This document shows, piece by piece, positions 37,784 through 50,700 of a stretch of DNA of 64,000 nt. Each line of letters starts with the position of its first letter. Positions within the stretch are counted from its first letter, which is position 1. Origin of the DNA: Ichthyophonus hoferi (Eukaryota > Opisthokonta > Ichthyosporea > Ichthyophonida > Ichthyophonidae); assembly GCA_002751075.1 (NCBI GenBank), contig NAOQ01000011.1, positions 94,788 through 158,787 on the forward strand, in the 5' to 3' direction. The translations under genes were made by a program, and so were the position numbers. A model generated the notes under the pieces. It searched no databases and had not been told where the DNA came from. It saw only the letters and a program-made list of their open reading frames with translations.

Positions 37784-38582
37784 CTAAAAGTGTTTCCAAT
37801 CGCCCATTTGAGGTTTTGAAAATGGACTCGAGTCAATGTCGTCTCTAGAAAATTTCTACATATCGGATTTTTCTGTTTTTTTTTTGCATAGTTAATTAAA
37901 AATAGTCAGGCGGCAATTGCTATAGGTTTCAATGGCAAACTGAACTGAACTGTAAATTTATCTTATATATTGATTTTATTTTTCCTTAGCAAGGAAAAGT
38001 GAAGGAGATATGAAGAGTAACGGAAACCGCTTGCCGTTAAAACCACGTTTATATTTGTACTTAAAATTACATTTGGCCCATCTGAAAGAAACTATATATA
38101 TACATCCATATATATTTCGTTGTAGTTGCATACAATGACCAACACTACTATAAAATATATACAAACAGCCTCAATTAATTGCTCCATGATCAAAGTTGCA
38201 GGATTTTTTGCAGAATGTCGTTAGAGTTGTAGCGCGGTATAAAAAAACATTAAGACCGTATAGAAATTTTATAGAGTTCGTGTAGAAATCATGTAGAAAG
38301 TGCGCTTATTTTCAATTGTTTCTGTCCCCTTTATCCTTCCGCAGCTTGCGTTGATCGCGGGTGTCAATTATGGATCAGTTCATCTATGTCAATGGGACCG
38401 ATCGTAAAAACTACACCTCTAAGAGCCACTAGAATTAAATTATCTTGTCCAAAATGATCTAATGCTATTTTGTCCTAATTGTATTGGCTGTATAGCTAAT
38501 TATTTCATTTAGTGTGAGTGCTCGTATTCTATATAATTGACCAATACATTTATCTATTCACGAACGTTGCGTTCAGCTAATC

Positions 38583-38735
38583 ATGGACCAATCGTTGCAT
38601 GATCCGCTTGTTACTAGAACTTCGGATGATCTACGTATTCATCGGAGTCGAATGTCTTGCAAGATTTGTACGGCCCATAGTGTGGGATGTGTTAACTGGG
38701 ACAGTCGTATATATATTAGACATTCCATTATGCAG
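38583..38735 (+). CDS. Possible first exon of an unidentified gene (51 codons)
   Basis: An ATG-led frame encodes MDQSLHDPLVTRTSDDLRIH followed by a Cys-containing segment (SCKICTAHSVGC), then ends at a GT donor after ATG CAG. It is denser in GC than its surroundings. Candidate downstream exons near 39385 or 40393-40530 have acceptors and short open frames. The second option would need a 19-nt intron, so I do not include either. It is divergent from the candidate minus-strand exon at 37523-37783, with a CCAAT at 38589. Confidence 0.28.
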
Positions 38736-41691
38736 GTAGTTGAGGGTGGGGGGAGTTGCTAGCGACACAACTTCGACAGATTTATTCTTGTCAAGCATTT
38801 TTAGAAAATTAATTTCACGCACGAAAAGATTAGGTTAGGGTAAGGTGCGATATTTTCTTGAAAAATATGCAGTCGGATTTGTATGTGTTTATGCAATGTA
38901 TAATATTTAAATGAACATTTTTTGCAACTTATTATTTAAGGGTATATTGACACACATATATAGGCAGCATGTAATGAGGAATATATATGTACGTATGTTA
39001 CAACTATAGGAGATTATAGAGGCTCGTGGCATCCATATATAAAGTGAATGGTATGAAAAAGTAAGGCATAATATGTTCATACCTGACAATGGACTGGAAG
39101 AAAATTCATATATGCCTGTATCAAGATCCGTGGTACGGTCTTACCTGTAATCACGTTTTGACAGTTCATACATAGGCTCATCATAACTCGCTGCTGCCAA
39201 TGCTTGGTTTTCTTCGCTATTTTTAGTCTTAGTAATACTGCTTATATTAATGTTTAAAATAATAAGGCTAGCCTGTCCGGATTCATTGATGCATCTTTAA
39301 AGCTTACCTTTCTTAAAAAGTTTTTAGTGATATAAATACAAAAAATAAACTTGTCCAAAGAAAAATTGCAGACACACGGGCACAACGTTTACGTTGATGG
39401 TGGAAGTAGATGGACTTGGATGCAGATATTCTAAAACGCAATTTCATATTGATGTCGCATTTTTTGAATGCCATAGTCAAAAAGATGATTTTCTAGGAAA
39501 TATGAAATGACTGTTTTCTGGTTTGGACATTCCACACGAATTTCTGAAATAAACTAGTACCATCTTGTATCGAATATAGTTATCAATTTTCCCCAATTTT
39601 CTCTAATTAGTGCCTAGCTTATACGGTCTTTTTTATCCAACCAAACCAGCCATCAATCGACCAATCTTCTAGAGATCTTTTTTGTATGGTATTGAGCAGG
39701 AGTTAGTAAGCTATATATACACTAACATATGCTACATATACAACATAATATGCACAGATATTAAAACATCCGCAACGTAACCCAGCAGATTATAGGAGGT
39801 TTATTGAATTTAAGCACAATAACAGTACTCAATAAAGAGCGAAAAAGATTAAAAAGTTATTATCAACCTGCTATACGTAGTTGTGGGTGTTACTGTATCC
39901 AGCCTAAATACATCACACCTCAGGAAAGTATTAAATGAAAGTATTTCAGTCAGCTTTAAATTGCTTCGAGATAGACGGAAATAATTAAGTACAGAATATA
40001 CTATTGCATATTCACAATTGAGTTATAAAATTTTGTTTATAATGTGTAAACAAGCATATGTCTCTCTATTAGATACTCTTAGGCAGAAATCTAATATAAT
40101 AGTCGAATAAATATACTTGAAAGATATTTAGACCTCAGCAAAATTTTAGAAAAAGAAAAGTGAAAAGATCTATATAAACTATTGGGAGATGTTTCCAGTC
40201 TTTAATCAAATGGTCTTGTAAACAACATTTCCCAGCAACATTGGTAAATAATTGTGGAGAATCTACATGATTAGCAACCCAAGCCTATGACGAAAAGTAA
40301 GCATAAATAATTAAAGTGACCTAAGGTTATACTATTATATGGATTTATTTTATATACTTCAAGCCTGACTTGCTAACCTAACGTATCTTTAGCTACAATC
40401 TAGAAAAATAAATCCTACTGGTAAGTTAATTACTTTCAGGTTCTTGCAGCATGCAAAATACACGTAGCCGAGAAGGAGTATATATGCGGGGTTTTAAGAG
40501 CTTCTTAGATCTAGATTCATCACGTTAAACAGTAATACATTCATGACAATAACAAAATACCATTTTAATGGCATGTAATGTTAATCTTAATGTCGCATGA
40601 GCTACTTAATAAACTAGGTACAATATTCGTAGGTAAAAAGATAAAAAACTTTTTAATTGCTATAAAATACAAGCCCACGGGGTATTGGCTTTGTGACGAT
40701 AAGGTTTATCAATGAGAAAACTTAAAATATAATTATGAAAATTAATTATAACAATCATTAATCAAACTATTAATCTTTAATTCTAGTATTGCATTAGATC
40801 TTAACGACCGTACAATAATATCTCTCCATTCAATTCGCTACCCTGATTGTGTTTTCTGGACATAGACATACTAATTGAGTATGTATGTTATGCTATGGTA
40901 CTGTATGTGCCACAACAATAAAATATAAGATAAACATACTGTCTTTGCCTCAAGTTGTTATCCTGACCGTGACACATGTTGGGTGGTGTAATATAGTGTA
41001 AACAAAACCAGAAGCTCCGTCTCAACTGCAAAGTAAATAATTTATACCATTATAAACACGTGATCAGTGAGACTGAATTCGGATCAAAGTGTATACCTCA
41101 TATAATATAGTATACTGGAATTAATCTCCATCTAAATCATTATTACGTAGGTTTGGTAGGTATCTCTACTATTTGATTAATAGCAGATCATAAATAAATG
41201 GAATATGTCATATTCTAAATAAATAAATAAATAAGGTATCATTGTAACGTATTGCACATATTACAACGGTATGTTACATATACACACATAATCTTCTTTT
41301 AGCTACCATCAATTATCGTTTATGCCGTAGCTGAGTACAAAGGTGAGAAGTAAAGATTTGTATAATATTGGAATGTAATGACGTTATAAATAACTGACGT
41401 CATGTGTGTATCGTCACCATTATTTATTAGCAGGCTTTTGAAATATTTTTTGAAAAACAGGAATTTTAACATTTTTATACCAGTGCCTACAATTATGGCT
41501 GCAAATTACGGTACATTCATTAACAATTATAAATCTAATAGAAAAAGTAAAGTTGTCGTTGGGTTAAACCCCAAGCATTGGTTTAGTCTATAGTAACAGT
41601 AAACTATAGTAGCAGTAAATACACACTTTACCACGCCATCTCTAAAAAAAAACAAAAAAAAAAAGTATCCAAGCAAATCATACAAATAAGA
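38736..41691. other. Mostly non-coding; fragments of protein-like frame only
   Basis: Short protein-like frames occur (for example after an acceptor-like aaattgcag at about 39370) but could not be linked into a gene. The rest is AT-rich. A homopurine/A-rich stretch lies at 41645-41665, just before the next gene. Confidence 0.35.
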
Positions 41692-41997
41692 ATGGGACTC
41701 ATCAGACAACTTTCATTAGTTCTCCTCTGCTGTGTGTTGTACGGGTCCAACCCCGACGAAGCCACCTTCCGCGCCTTCTTAGTTGAACATCTTAAGAAAC
41801 GTGGAAATAGTTGGCTACACAGGAACCTCCTGGCAGCAGCAACACAACTTGCAACACAACGGCAAAATTTTGTGTTGTTTTCCCTAGTAGTAGATTCGGA
41901 GGATCAGACAGTATATCTGGGTGCCCTTTACAGATGGATGGCCGTGCCATTCCGCCCTGTGCTTAACTTCTTGAACAGTATAGAGCGAAAGCCATAA
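41692..41997 (+). CDS. Small protein with N-terminal signal or membrane segment (101 aa)
   Basis: A single-exon frame encodes 101 aa. Residues about 4-17 are hydrophobic (IRQLSLVLLCCVLY), fitting a signal peptide or signal anchor. They are followed by an amphipathic stretch (DEATFRAFLVEHLKKRG, NLLAAATQLATQ), then QNFVLFSLVVDSEDQTVYLG and a short hydrophobic end (WMAVPFRPVLNFL). Codon use is GC-richer than the flanks and similar to the recognised genes, supporting that it is real. I do not recognise the family. It could be a secreted or ER/mitochondrial membrane protein. It converges on the WASH gene, whose stop lies 580 bp further right. Confidence 0.6.
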   Translation: MGLIRQLSLVLLCCVLYGSNPDEATFRAFLVEHLKKRGNSWLHRNLLAAATQLATQRQNFVLFSLVVDSEDQTVYLGALYRWMAVPFRPVLNFLNSIERKP

Positions 41998-42578
41998 AAC
42001 ATAATTTATGTTATTATACTTAAGGCTGGTTATGAGCTTGGCACAGGGAGCAGTCAATAGAGGTTTCGTTTTCTTATTAAAGCATTTTCTAGCTACTTTT
42101 GATAGAAATAGAGGTTTTATAACTTAGAGCGGGCTTATAATTACTATTTCATCTCCGAATATAGCTGTGACAGTGTCTTCGTGGATTTTTTAACCTAGCA
42201 TACAGGGTTGACTAGAAAAAACAGGCGAGAGAAACTTTTTATTGTGCCGTATTTCTATTACAGGTTGAAGGTGTAGAGAGTGTGGATATGTTCTACGGTC
42301 GATAGTTCACTTGTGAAAATAGTCTGACACAAACAGGTTCGATACATGTTTGTATAATTGTTAGTGTGGTTTGTGAGACAGATTGCAAGAAGGAGTATTA
42401 CAGCCAGATAATAAAGAAGCACAAGACTGTATAAAAGAGAAAGGCAAAAAAAAGGGAGAGGGAGAGGGAGAGAGCATATCTTATCCTTCTCAGTGTAGTG
42501 TATCTAGATAGGGCGGACTAGTATGTTTACTTTTGTCGCCTTAATCTACTCGTGATGTATAGTCAATTATATTATCTT

Positions 42579-44695
42579 TTAGTCCCACTCTAGGGACTCG
42601 TCGGAGTCAACCCTAGTCGATCCCTGTATAGGCAACTAATCAGAGATAGGAAGGGATATATATGTAAGGCATAGTATTGGATGAATAATATCCTGATCAT
42701 TATAAGAGCTAATAAGATCACAGGATAGGGGCCAATCAGATACAGGTCCTGTTTGCTCTCTGTTGTAAATAATCTTGAAAGAGAAATAATGGGACAAGGA
42801 GATAATAGTGACCTCATATAGATGGTAGATGATTGCCATAAATGGGCACAATAAAACATGGATAAAGAAAGGGAGTAAGTCTGGAGAGAGGGAGAGGGAA
42901 AGGACATGATCCATCCAGTAACTTTCCACCTTAAGAGAACAGAAAGGGAAAATTTCACAAAAAAGAAATCAGACTATCCAATCATAGAAACCCCCTCCTT
43001 TATCCACCAATCAGCAATCACCTACCTCCTGATCTCCATCCCTCCCTGCCAGGGCTGCCTGTCTCCGTCGCAGGTGATTTTGCAGTGCACCAATCAGATT
43101 AAGCGGTCTGTCATTAGCCTCATTTGGCGTTTCCTAATTAGGCAGAATAAGATTTATTAGCCTTTAGTAGTACAAGATGGTCCAATCACTAAGGATATGG
43201 AGGGGAATGGGGGCCAATGGAAGGTGGAATATATATGCAGGCAACTATGCTTAGCTTTCATTTGAGAAGTATGATACTATAAGGGCGCCAAGGGAAAATG
43301 CGCTTGGGAGAAGGGACTATACACATGACAAGGCTGGCTCGATATTGGCTGGCATATTTTTATTTCGACATATTTTCTTTTGCTTCTTGAAGTGATGGGT
43401 TTGTAGAAATATAATAATTGTATCTAGTTTTATTTTATTTTGGAGCTATTTGATTTGCTGAAATATATATATCCTATCATTTGTTTCAATTGTTAAAGTG
43501 ATTGTTGTGTTGTAATATATACCATTTTAACACATTTTAATTTATTTTATAAGCCAATTGATTTGCTAATACTTAAAACACTACCTATTTCTACTTCTAT
43601 CTAACATAGCGAGTAGCATCTACTCCCTCCCATCAGGCCATAAATACTACTATTACACACCAGAGAGTCCTTTATCATAAGGTGGGAATTGTATGTTGTG
43701 TACCCTACACAGGCCTACCTTACAAGTTCTTTGGGCAGCACTCTTCAACGACACCTTCCCTACCCCACCAGCATTGCGTATGGCATCTAATAGATTAGAT
43801 CGACCTGCATGTAGAGCTATATACGTATATATATATGATTGTATGATTAGGTTAGATAACTCTACAGCTGTGCACTTAGGGAGGGGTAGACCCTAGCCAA
43901 TGGAGGAGGTATGTATGAACAAAGGGCTATAGTTAAGCCACGGAATAGCAGGGGTTGTAGTAAGGGAGCATGTTAGAGCTACTCAAATGACAGGACTACT
44001 ATATGGTTAAGATAGCGTTAGTTGTAGGACTAAGTGAAGAAGGTTCACAGTAGAGAACTGATATAAAGATATACCATACCACACACAGGGCTATATCCAT
44101 GCAACACAATACAGCACAGCATATATGAAAAGGAAAAAGAATAGTTAGAAAGAGAAGGAGGGAAAAAGAAAATACATAAAGGTAGAGGGAGTGGGAGAGG
44201 TTAATCACCGGCTGGCAGTGGTAGTGGCATTACTGATTGGATAGGGGACAGATGTACTGATGGGTTTGGTATAGCAGGAGGTGATTGGGTCACAGTAGAG
44301 TGAGAGGGTGGAGGGGATTGGGTCACACTAGAGTGGGAGGGTGGATGTGATTGAGGCAGAAGCGGGGGTGGTGGAGGCGGGGGAATTGGAGAGGTGCTTA
44401 TTGGCCGAGAGGATGCTGATGACGTAGAAGGAGTGATACTATCATGCATCTATTAGGGAAAAGGTCAGCCAATGAAAGCATTTTTTAGTTTTTAGTTCAT
44501 GAATTGCATATACATATAAAACTATGACTAATAAAAAGTGATAAAGTAAATGACAACAGAACAATCTACAAGGAATGTGCTAGTCTGATTAGCAGGAAAT
44601 ACAAGAAGGTAGATATGTATATAGATGGTCGGTTGGGGGGTGTGTAGAGTTAGACATGTAGGTATAGTAAGTACACCTGGCTATGAATGCTTATA

Positions 44696-44730
<35 letters not shown>

Positions 44731-47700
44731 ACCTACCTATTTATCCACCCATCTATCTACTCATCTACATACCTACATATTTATCTAACTATCTATTTAC
44801 CTACCTACATTTCTATCTATCTATCTAACTATCTACATACTTTTCTTTCTTTCCATCCAGCTACTTATCTACCTATCTATCTATCTATCTACCCATTTAC
44901 TTATTATCTATCTCTCTGCCTAGGATGTTAGGAAAGAGAGACCCACTATAGCAATACTAGGCTGATCAATCTCTGTAGAGGCAGACCAATGAAAGTCGAC
45001 AATTCCAGGTAGATTAGGAAGGGTATCGGGCACCTAAACAATGTGTTTGGTTAGCTATGGACCAACCAGGTTGTAGTAAAACAATCAAAGATATCAGAAA
45101 TAAAAATAAAACCAGATTACCATGATAATTAGCCGCTTAAATAAAATCTCAAACAATCGATATATAAAGTGCCTAACAGCCAACTATCAGAAATTAAAAA
45201 CATTCTGTTGGATGCGAACGCACCCACATATGATTCCGCGGGTATATACAATGAATTATTACCAAAAATAAAATATGACGTAGGCTCTTTTAGAATATCT
45301 ACACATGTATATATTCCTTTTAACCAATCAGAAGTCAAGGCCCATCTCACTTACCCCCCAACCACCAATCACCTTGCATCTTATTATGACACACTTTTCC
45401 ATTTTATCCAATTATAATATTCATACACACCTGCAATGAAGGTACAGCGTCCATGATTGGCTGGTAAGAGAATTCACTGAGGCTCGGACCAGCTGATTGG
45501 ATCCTGTGAAAGAGAACTTTTAAACAAGATCTACTGACTAGATAACAAATTATAATTTAGTAGCTGAGTAGTTAAAGGTCATGTGACTATATTAGAAGTG
45601 AAAGGTATGCTAATAATCCTGACTGTCTACCTATAGTCTTCCCTCGGCCCTTCTTCACATTAGGTCTCTCGGAGCCTTTCCACCTACAGACTAGTGATTA
45701 TATAATAGAAGACTCATCCACACCATAATAATTGCGAGAGGTGTGGAAAGACAGAAAGTATGTGTGTACATGTCTTAAATTCAATGGGAAAAAATTAGTG
45801 GTGAAGCAGGGATCTATCAGGTTTACGCTTTAAAATTCAATATTTCCATTAATGTACAGTACAGATGACTGATCTTAGGTTCTACATGATTACAAAGCCA
45901 ATTAAATGCAACATTTACAGTTTATATGTACAGTGTTAACTCTTGGTTTAGAGGTATAAGACTAGATGTTATATTGGTATTGAGAATATACTTCTTTGAT
46001 AGAGAGTATACATAAAAACATTCATACATACATATACCTATACACTCACACATATAGTAAGTATGCATGCAGCTATTCGTTTTCGTTTTATCTAGTTACC
46101 TTAATAGGTTATCTTTCTATTTAATCAGTCTTATAAGACAGGTCAGGAAAAGTGAACAATAGTATAGTCATACCTATTTGTGATTTGAGGTAAAGATGCG
46201 TCCTTGTTATTAGATGGTACAGGCTTCTGATGATTGGGCTTACTGACCTTCCTACTTTCGGTATCTCGCAATAGACAGCCCTGTGAGGTCATATACAAGG
46301 ACATATAGGAGTATGGGACAATATAATGCAATGCAATATAATACAATATAATACAAGGCAATATAATATAATATAATACAATTACAATACAACAATACAA
46401 TACAATATAATATAATATAATACAGTGCAATACAATACAATACAACACAATATAATGTAATACAATATAATATAAATAGGAAAGGATGAATAACAGGAGA
46501 GGAAGGAGGGGGTGGGTAGGCATAGAGAGATACATAAGATAGAGAGAGAGAGAGATAGATATGTGTGTGTCAGAGTAGGATATAAGACACAAAGAAAGAG
46601 CAAGAGCCACAAAATACACATAATATTCAACCAATAACAACATTGTTCTAATTATCATTCTTAGCCTCTTATTAGTAGAGGGAATACGCAGAGAGCTCAC
46701 AATCAATTACATACTAGGAGAATAATATGATGGTGATGACATCATGATACACGACGTCATAATAACGTAATGGAAAGGGAAAGAACCATACAAGTGCAGA
46801 GCATCGTAATGACTCTTCAAATCTTTCTCTTATGGCACAGATTCACCTCTGTTAAACTATTCATAATATAGATATTCATATTATATATATATATGTATAA
46901 AAGCTATATGGTGATATATGCATACATACATACATACATACATACATACATACATACATACATACATAAATACATACACGCACACACACATATATATGCA
47001 TTTAGGTCATCGTAATGATCTAACATGCACACATAATAGTATAAAGACATGTTCCTTCTAATCTAGGGGTACAGTAAAAGCAAACAAAAACAATAGACAA
47101 ATATTAAAAAAATGTGGTATATAGAAGGCTTAGAAGGGCTGGCCATGAGCCAGGACTCCAATGCCTACCTTGTATATTTGATCATTGGTATTATACAGGA
47201 GGAGATTAGTGACACAGGATAAGTGGGATGGGAGCTGACTAGAACACTGTGAACGGTATGTAGGATGGTATGTATGATAGTATATAGAATGGTATGTATG
47301 ATAGTATATAGGATGGTATGTATGATAATATATAAGATAGCATGTATCATAGTATATAGGATGGTATGTATGATAGTATATAGGATGATATGTATAGTGA
47401 AGTGTATAACGGTATGTATGGTATGTGTATAGCGGTATGTATTGTATGTGTATAACGGTATGTATGGTGGTATGTAGGATGGTACGTATGATGATATTAG
47501 TAATAGTACAAATAATAGTGCGTATATAACGGCCTAGAACCAAAAAGTAATATAAGAAATGCTCTCAAAAATTCCTCTACACTAACAAAAGTAATACAAT
47601 CCTATAGATATACATAAGTAAGCCTAAAAGTAAAGCAACATATGCACTATTTTGTTCTGGTTAGTCGGTTGCCACCAATACACCATACACCACCCTATAT

Positions 47701-50700
47701 ACCCCACTAGTAATTCCTTGTTTGTGTCCCATAGAAACATATAACTGTTTCATTAAAGCTTTGAAAAACATTCCCTTATATCTTATATAATGTCAGGCTC
47801 GTCACCAGAGTTTGAAGTAAAACCAATTATAGTCTCTGTTACCACTAGCTATATATCTTTATTCTATTTCAAATATATATATCTAAAATTATATTTATTA
47901 TACTAAACCTCACTTCCTAAGCTAGTGTATCAATAGTATAGGATGTGATTGTACTAATGTCATTATGTATTTTTATCGTACCAATCCAAAGGTCCGTTTA
48001 CACAAGGTCACCTACACAAATACATGAACTATAGGTCAAATTACCCCTACCTACTGTGGCTTATAGTTATAACTTTTAAAATTCTCTCCATTCAATCCTT
48101 TTATGCAATAAAGTTTTGCTACAAAACACTATCTTTATTATTGGTGAATATTCATTATAGAATCCTTTCTAGTCACTGCACTGGTCGGGCTATGTTAATG
48201 GACGGACCAATAGGAACGTTTTCACAGTGGGTATAAGGCACTTGTATATCCCTTTAATATAAACCTGGATGGCTTTATTATTGTAATGCACTAACTGTAC
48301 ACCTGTAAACATAAGTGTGACGTGTACGTATAAATAAAGCTATATTCCAATCACCAGTACATAACACGCCCACCTAACCCAGGCCACGCACTGCTAGTAC
48401 TTACCTGCATGGTCTCTCTAGAGATAGACTGGGCGGGTGGGAGGAAACTAGGACCCCGTGAAAGCAAGCCCGGTTGCTGTTGGATAGATTCATGGCTGGG
48501 TCCTACCTAGGGAATGGGTAGGGTAGAGGCACCACATGGGTCAGTCGTATATAGTAGTATAGGGTATACTATGGTATTAGATAGTAGGATATGGTAGGAT
48601 ATGGTATAGTATAGTATTATATAGTAGGATATGGTAGAATATGATATACTATAGTACTATAAGGTAGGATATGATATACGTTAGTATTATATATTAGGAT
48701 ATAGTAGAATATGGTATACTATACTATTATATAATAGGATATGGTAGGATATAATATAATACAATATAATAGAATAGAATGGAACGTAGTCTAATGCAAT
48801 AAAATAGACTACAATATAATGTAATTTAATACAGCATAATATCATACTATATAATACAATATAATATAATATAATATCACATAGAATTTAATAAAGGTCC
48901 AGATATAGTCGAAAAATAAAATAATATACCACTGGTTCATTTACGGATCCCCTCTCCCGAAAATACATATAACTCATCAATTACGTATGCGCCTATTATT
49001 CCATCTACTAGAGCCAATATACGCTATACCAATGTTGCATCATAAAATAATTATTACGCCAGGAATACAAAAATCATTCGCTTAATAACATACGAGTGGC
49101 TTTCTATAAATAAAAACCAATCATAACTTAAAGAATCAGGCATTCCAGAAAAGATTTCACACGACACAAACTGTTGTATTTGTAACAATAAAAAAGAAAT
49201 GATTTCCTACCAATGGGACACGAGGTACGGGAGGAGGATCGGTTGGATGATGATATTTGCCATTTAGATCGGAAAAGACACTGACATATGATTGGATAAT
49301 CGTAGGAGGGGGATACTGAGAGCTGTGAGCATAGTTTGTGATTATAGATATATGTAAACGTAAATATAAAAATATATATAACCATTAGCAGGTTCATAGC
49401 AGGCTGCTCTTGCATTGTTACCTAGATATATATATATATATATATATATGACCTTCCAGAATAATTGGTATTACCAGTGCCTAGTATCCATCGTATAGTT
49501 CGATAACAGATCCTATTGTTTCACATTGGGTGAAATTAATAAGGTAATAAGTATAGGGATAAATTTTCATGCCATAGTATAATATAGTGTATAATAATAT
49601 ACCATAATATACCACAATATACTATAATACACCACAGTATCGCATAATATACCATAATATACTATAGCGTACTATAATATACTCTAATATACCATAATAA
49701 ACTATAACGTACTATAATATAATATACTATACATAATATACTATATTATACCATAATAAATTATAACGTACTATAATATATTATACTATACATAATATAC
49801 TCTAATATATCATAATATACTATATTATACCATAATGAACTATAACGTACTGTAACATACTATACTATACATAATATACTATAGCATTCCATACCATAAG
49901 GGATAACATATAGATGTTAGATAGTCGATGAGGGGAATAAGAATATTATGGCAGAGAAGATAGGTAGGAAGTAAAATCCATTATCGAATAAAAGCATTTA
50001 TATAGCCAGATATATTATACAAACACTGTGGTCAAATCACAAGAGAAGGATGTAAAATAGGAGAGGTAACAGATGAGCAAATGGACACCGTTGGATGCAG
50101 GCCATTTTCAAAATAGCCATGGCCATATATAAACTGGGCATTATCCTCCTACGTACCATGATCTTAAACAGGCCGCCTTGTTGCTACCCTTTACCTTGGC
50201 AATCCTAATCTGATTGGAGAGCAATATATGGTGAAAACTAGTCTTTATTCACACATGGATATAATTAGATATAGATATAAATGTGATGATGGCTTTACCA
50301 CGTGTAAGTAGGACATGGCGCATACATGAGAAGGGTAAAGCTATGTTGCGAGAGAGGGTATTATAGGTTACCATAATCCATAAGGGATACATGTTAACAA
50401 CAAATCGTTAATCTATCTCCATTCATGTAGAATAACAAACCAATCACATCAACCCGCACCAAGATGGGGGACTGTTAAGGGAAAATAGATCAATGAAAGT
50501 CAAGAAAGAGAGAAAAGTGGGGAAGAGGGCACCTTACCTGAGCCAATGCTATTCGCTCATTAATTTTAACTAGGCGTTGCTTGCTGTCAGTAATCTGGTG
50601 TATAGGATTGTCCACCAATGGTAAGATGTATTATCATCGTGATGCAGATCGTTAGCCAATGAAATGGCTCTAATTATAATTATTGGATCAAAAGGCATCA

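Noticed and set aside
38583-40531. Three-exon gene joining 38583-38735, 40393-40420 and 40440-40531
   Set aside because: It requires a 19-nt intron, while every other intron in the window is far longer, so only the first exon is kept as a weak candidate.
44625-44931. Ser/Leu- and Tyr/Leu-rich frames
   Set aside because: Translations of the (TC)n and (CTAT)n microsatellites.
46143-46706. 187-codon minus-strand frame
   Set aside because: Mostly translated minisatellite; only 46280-46174 is supported, as WASH exon 8.
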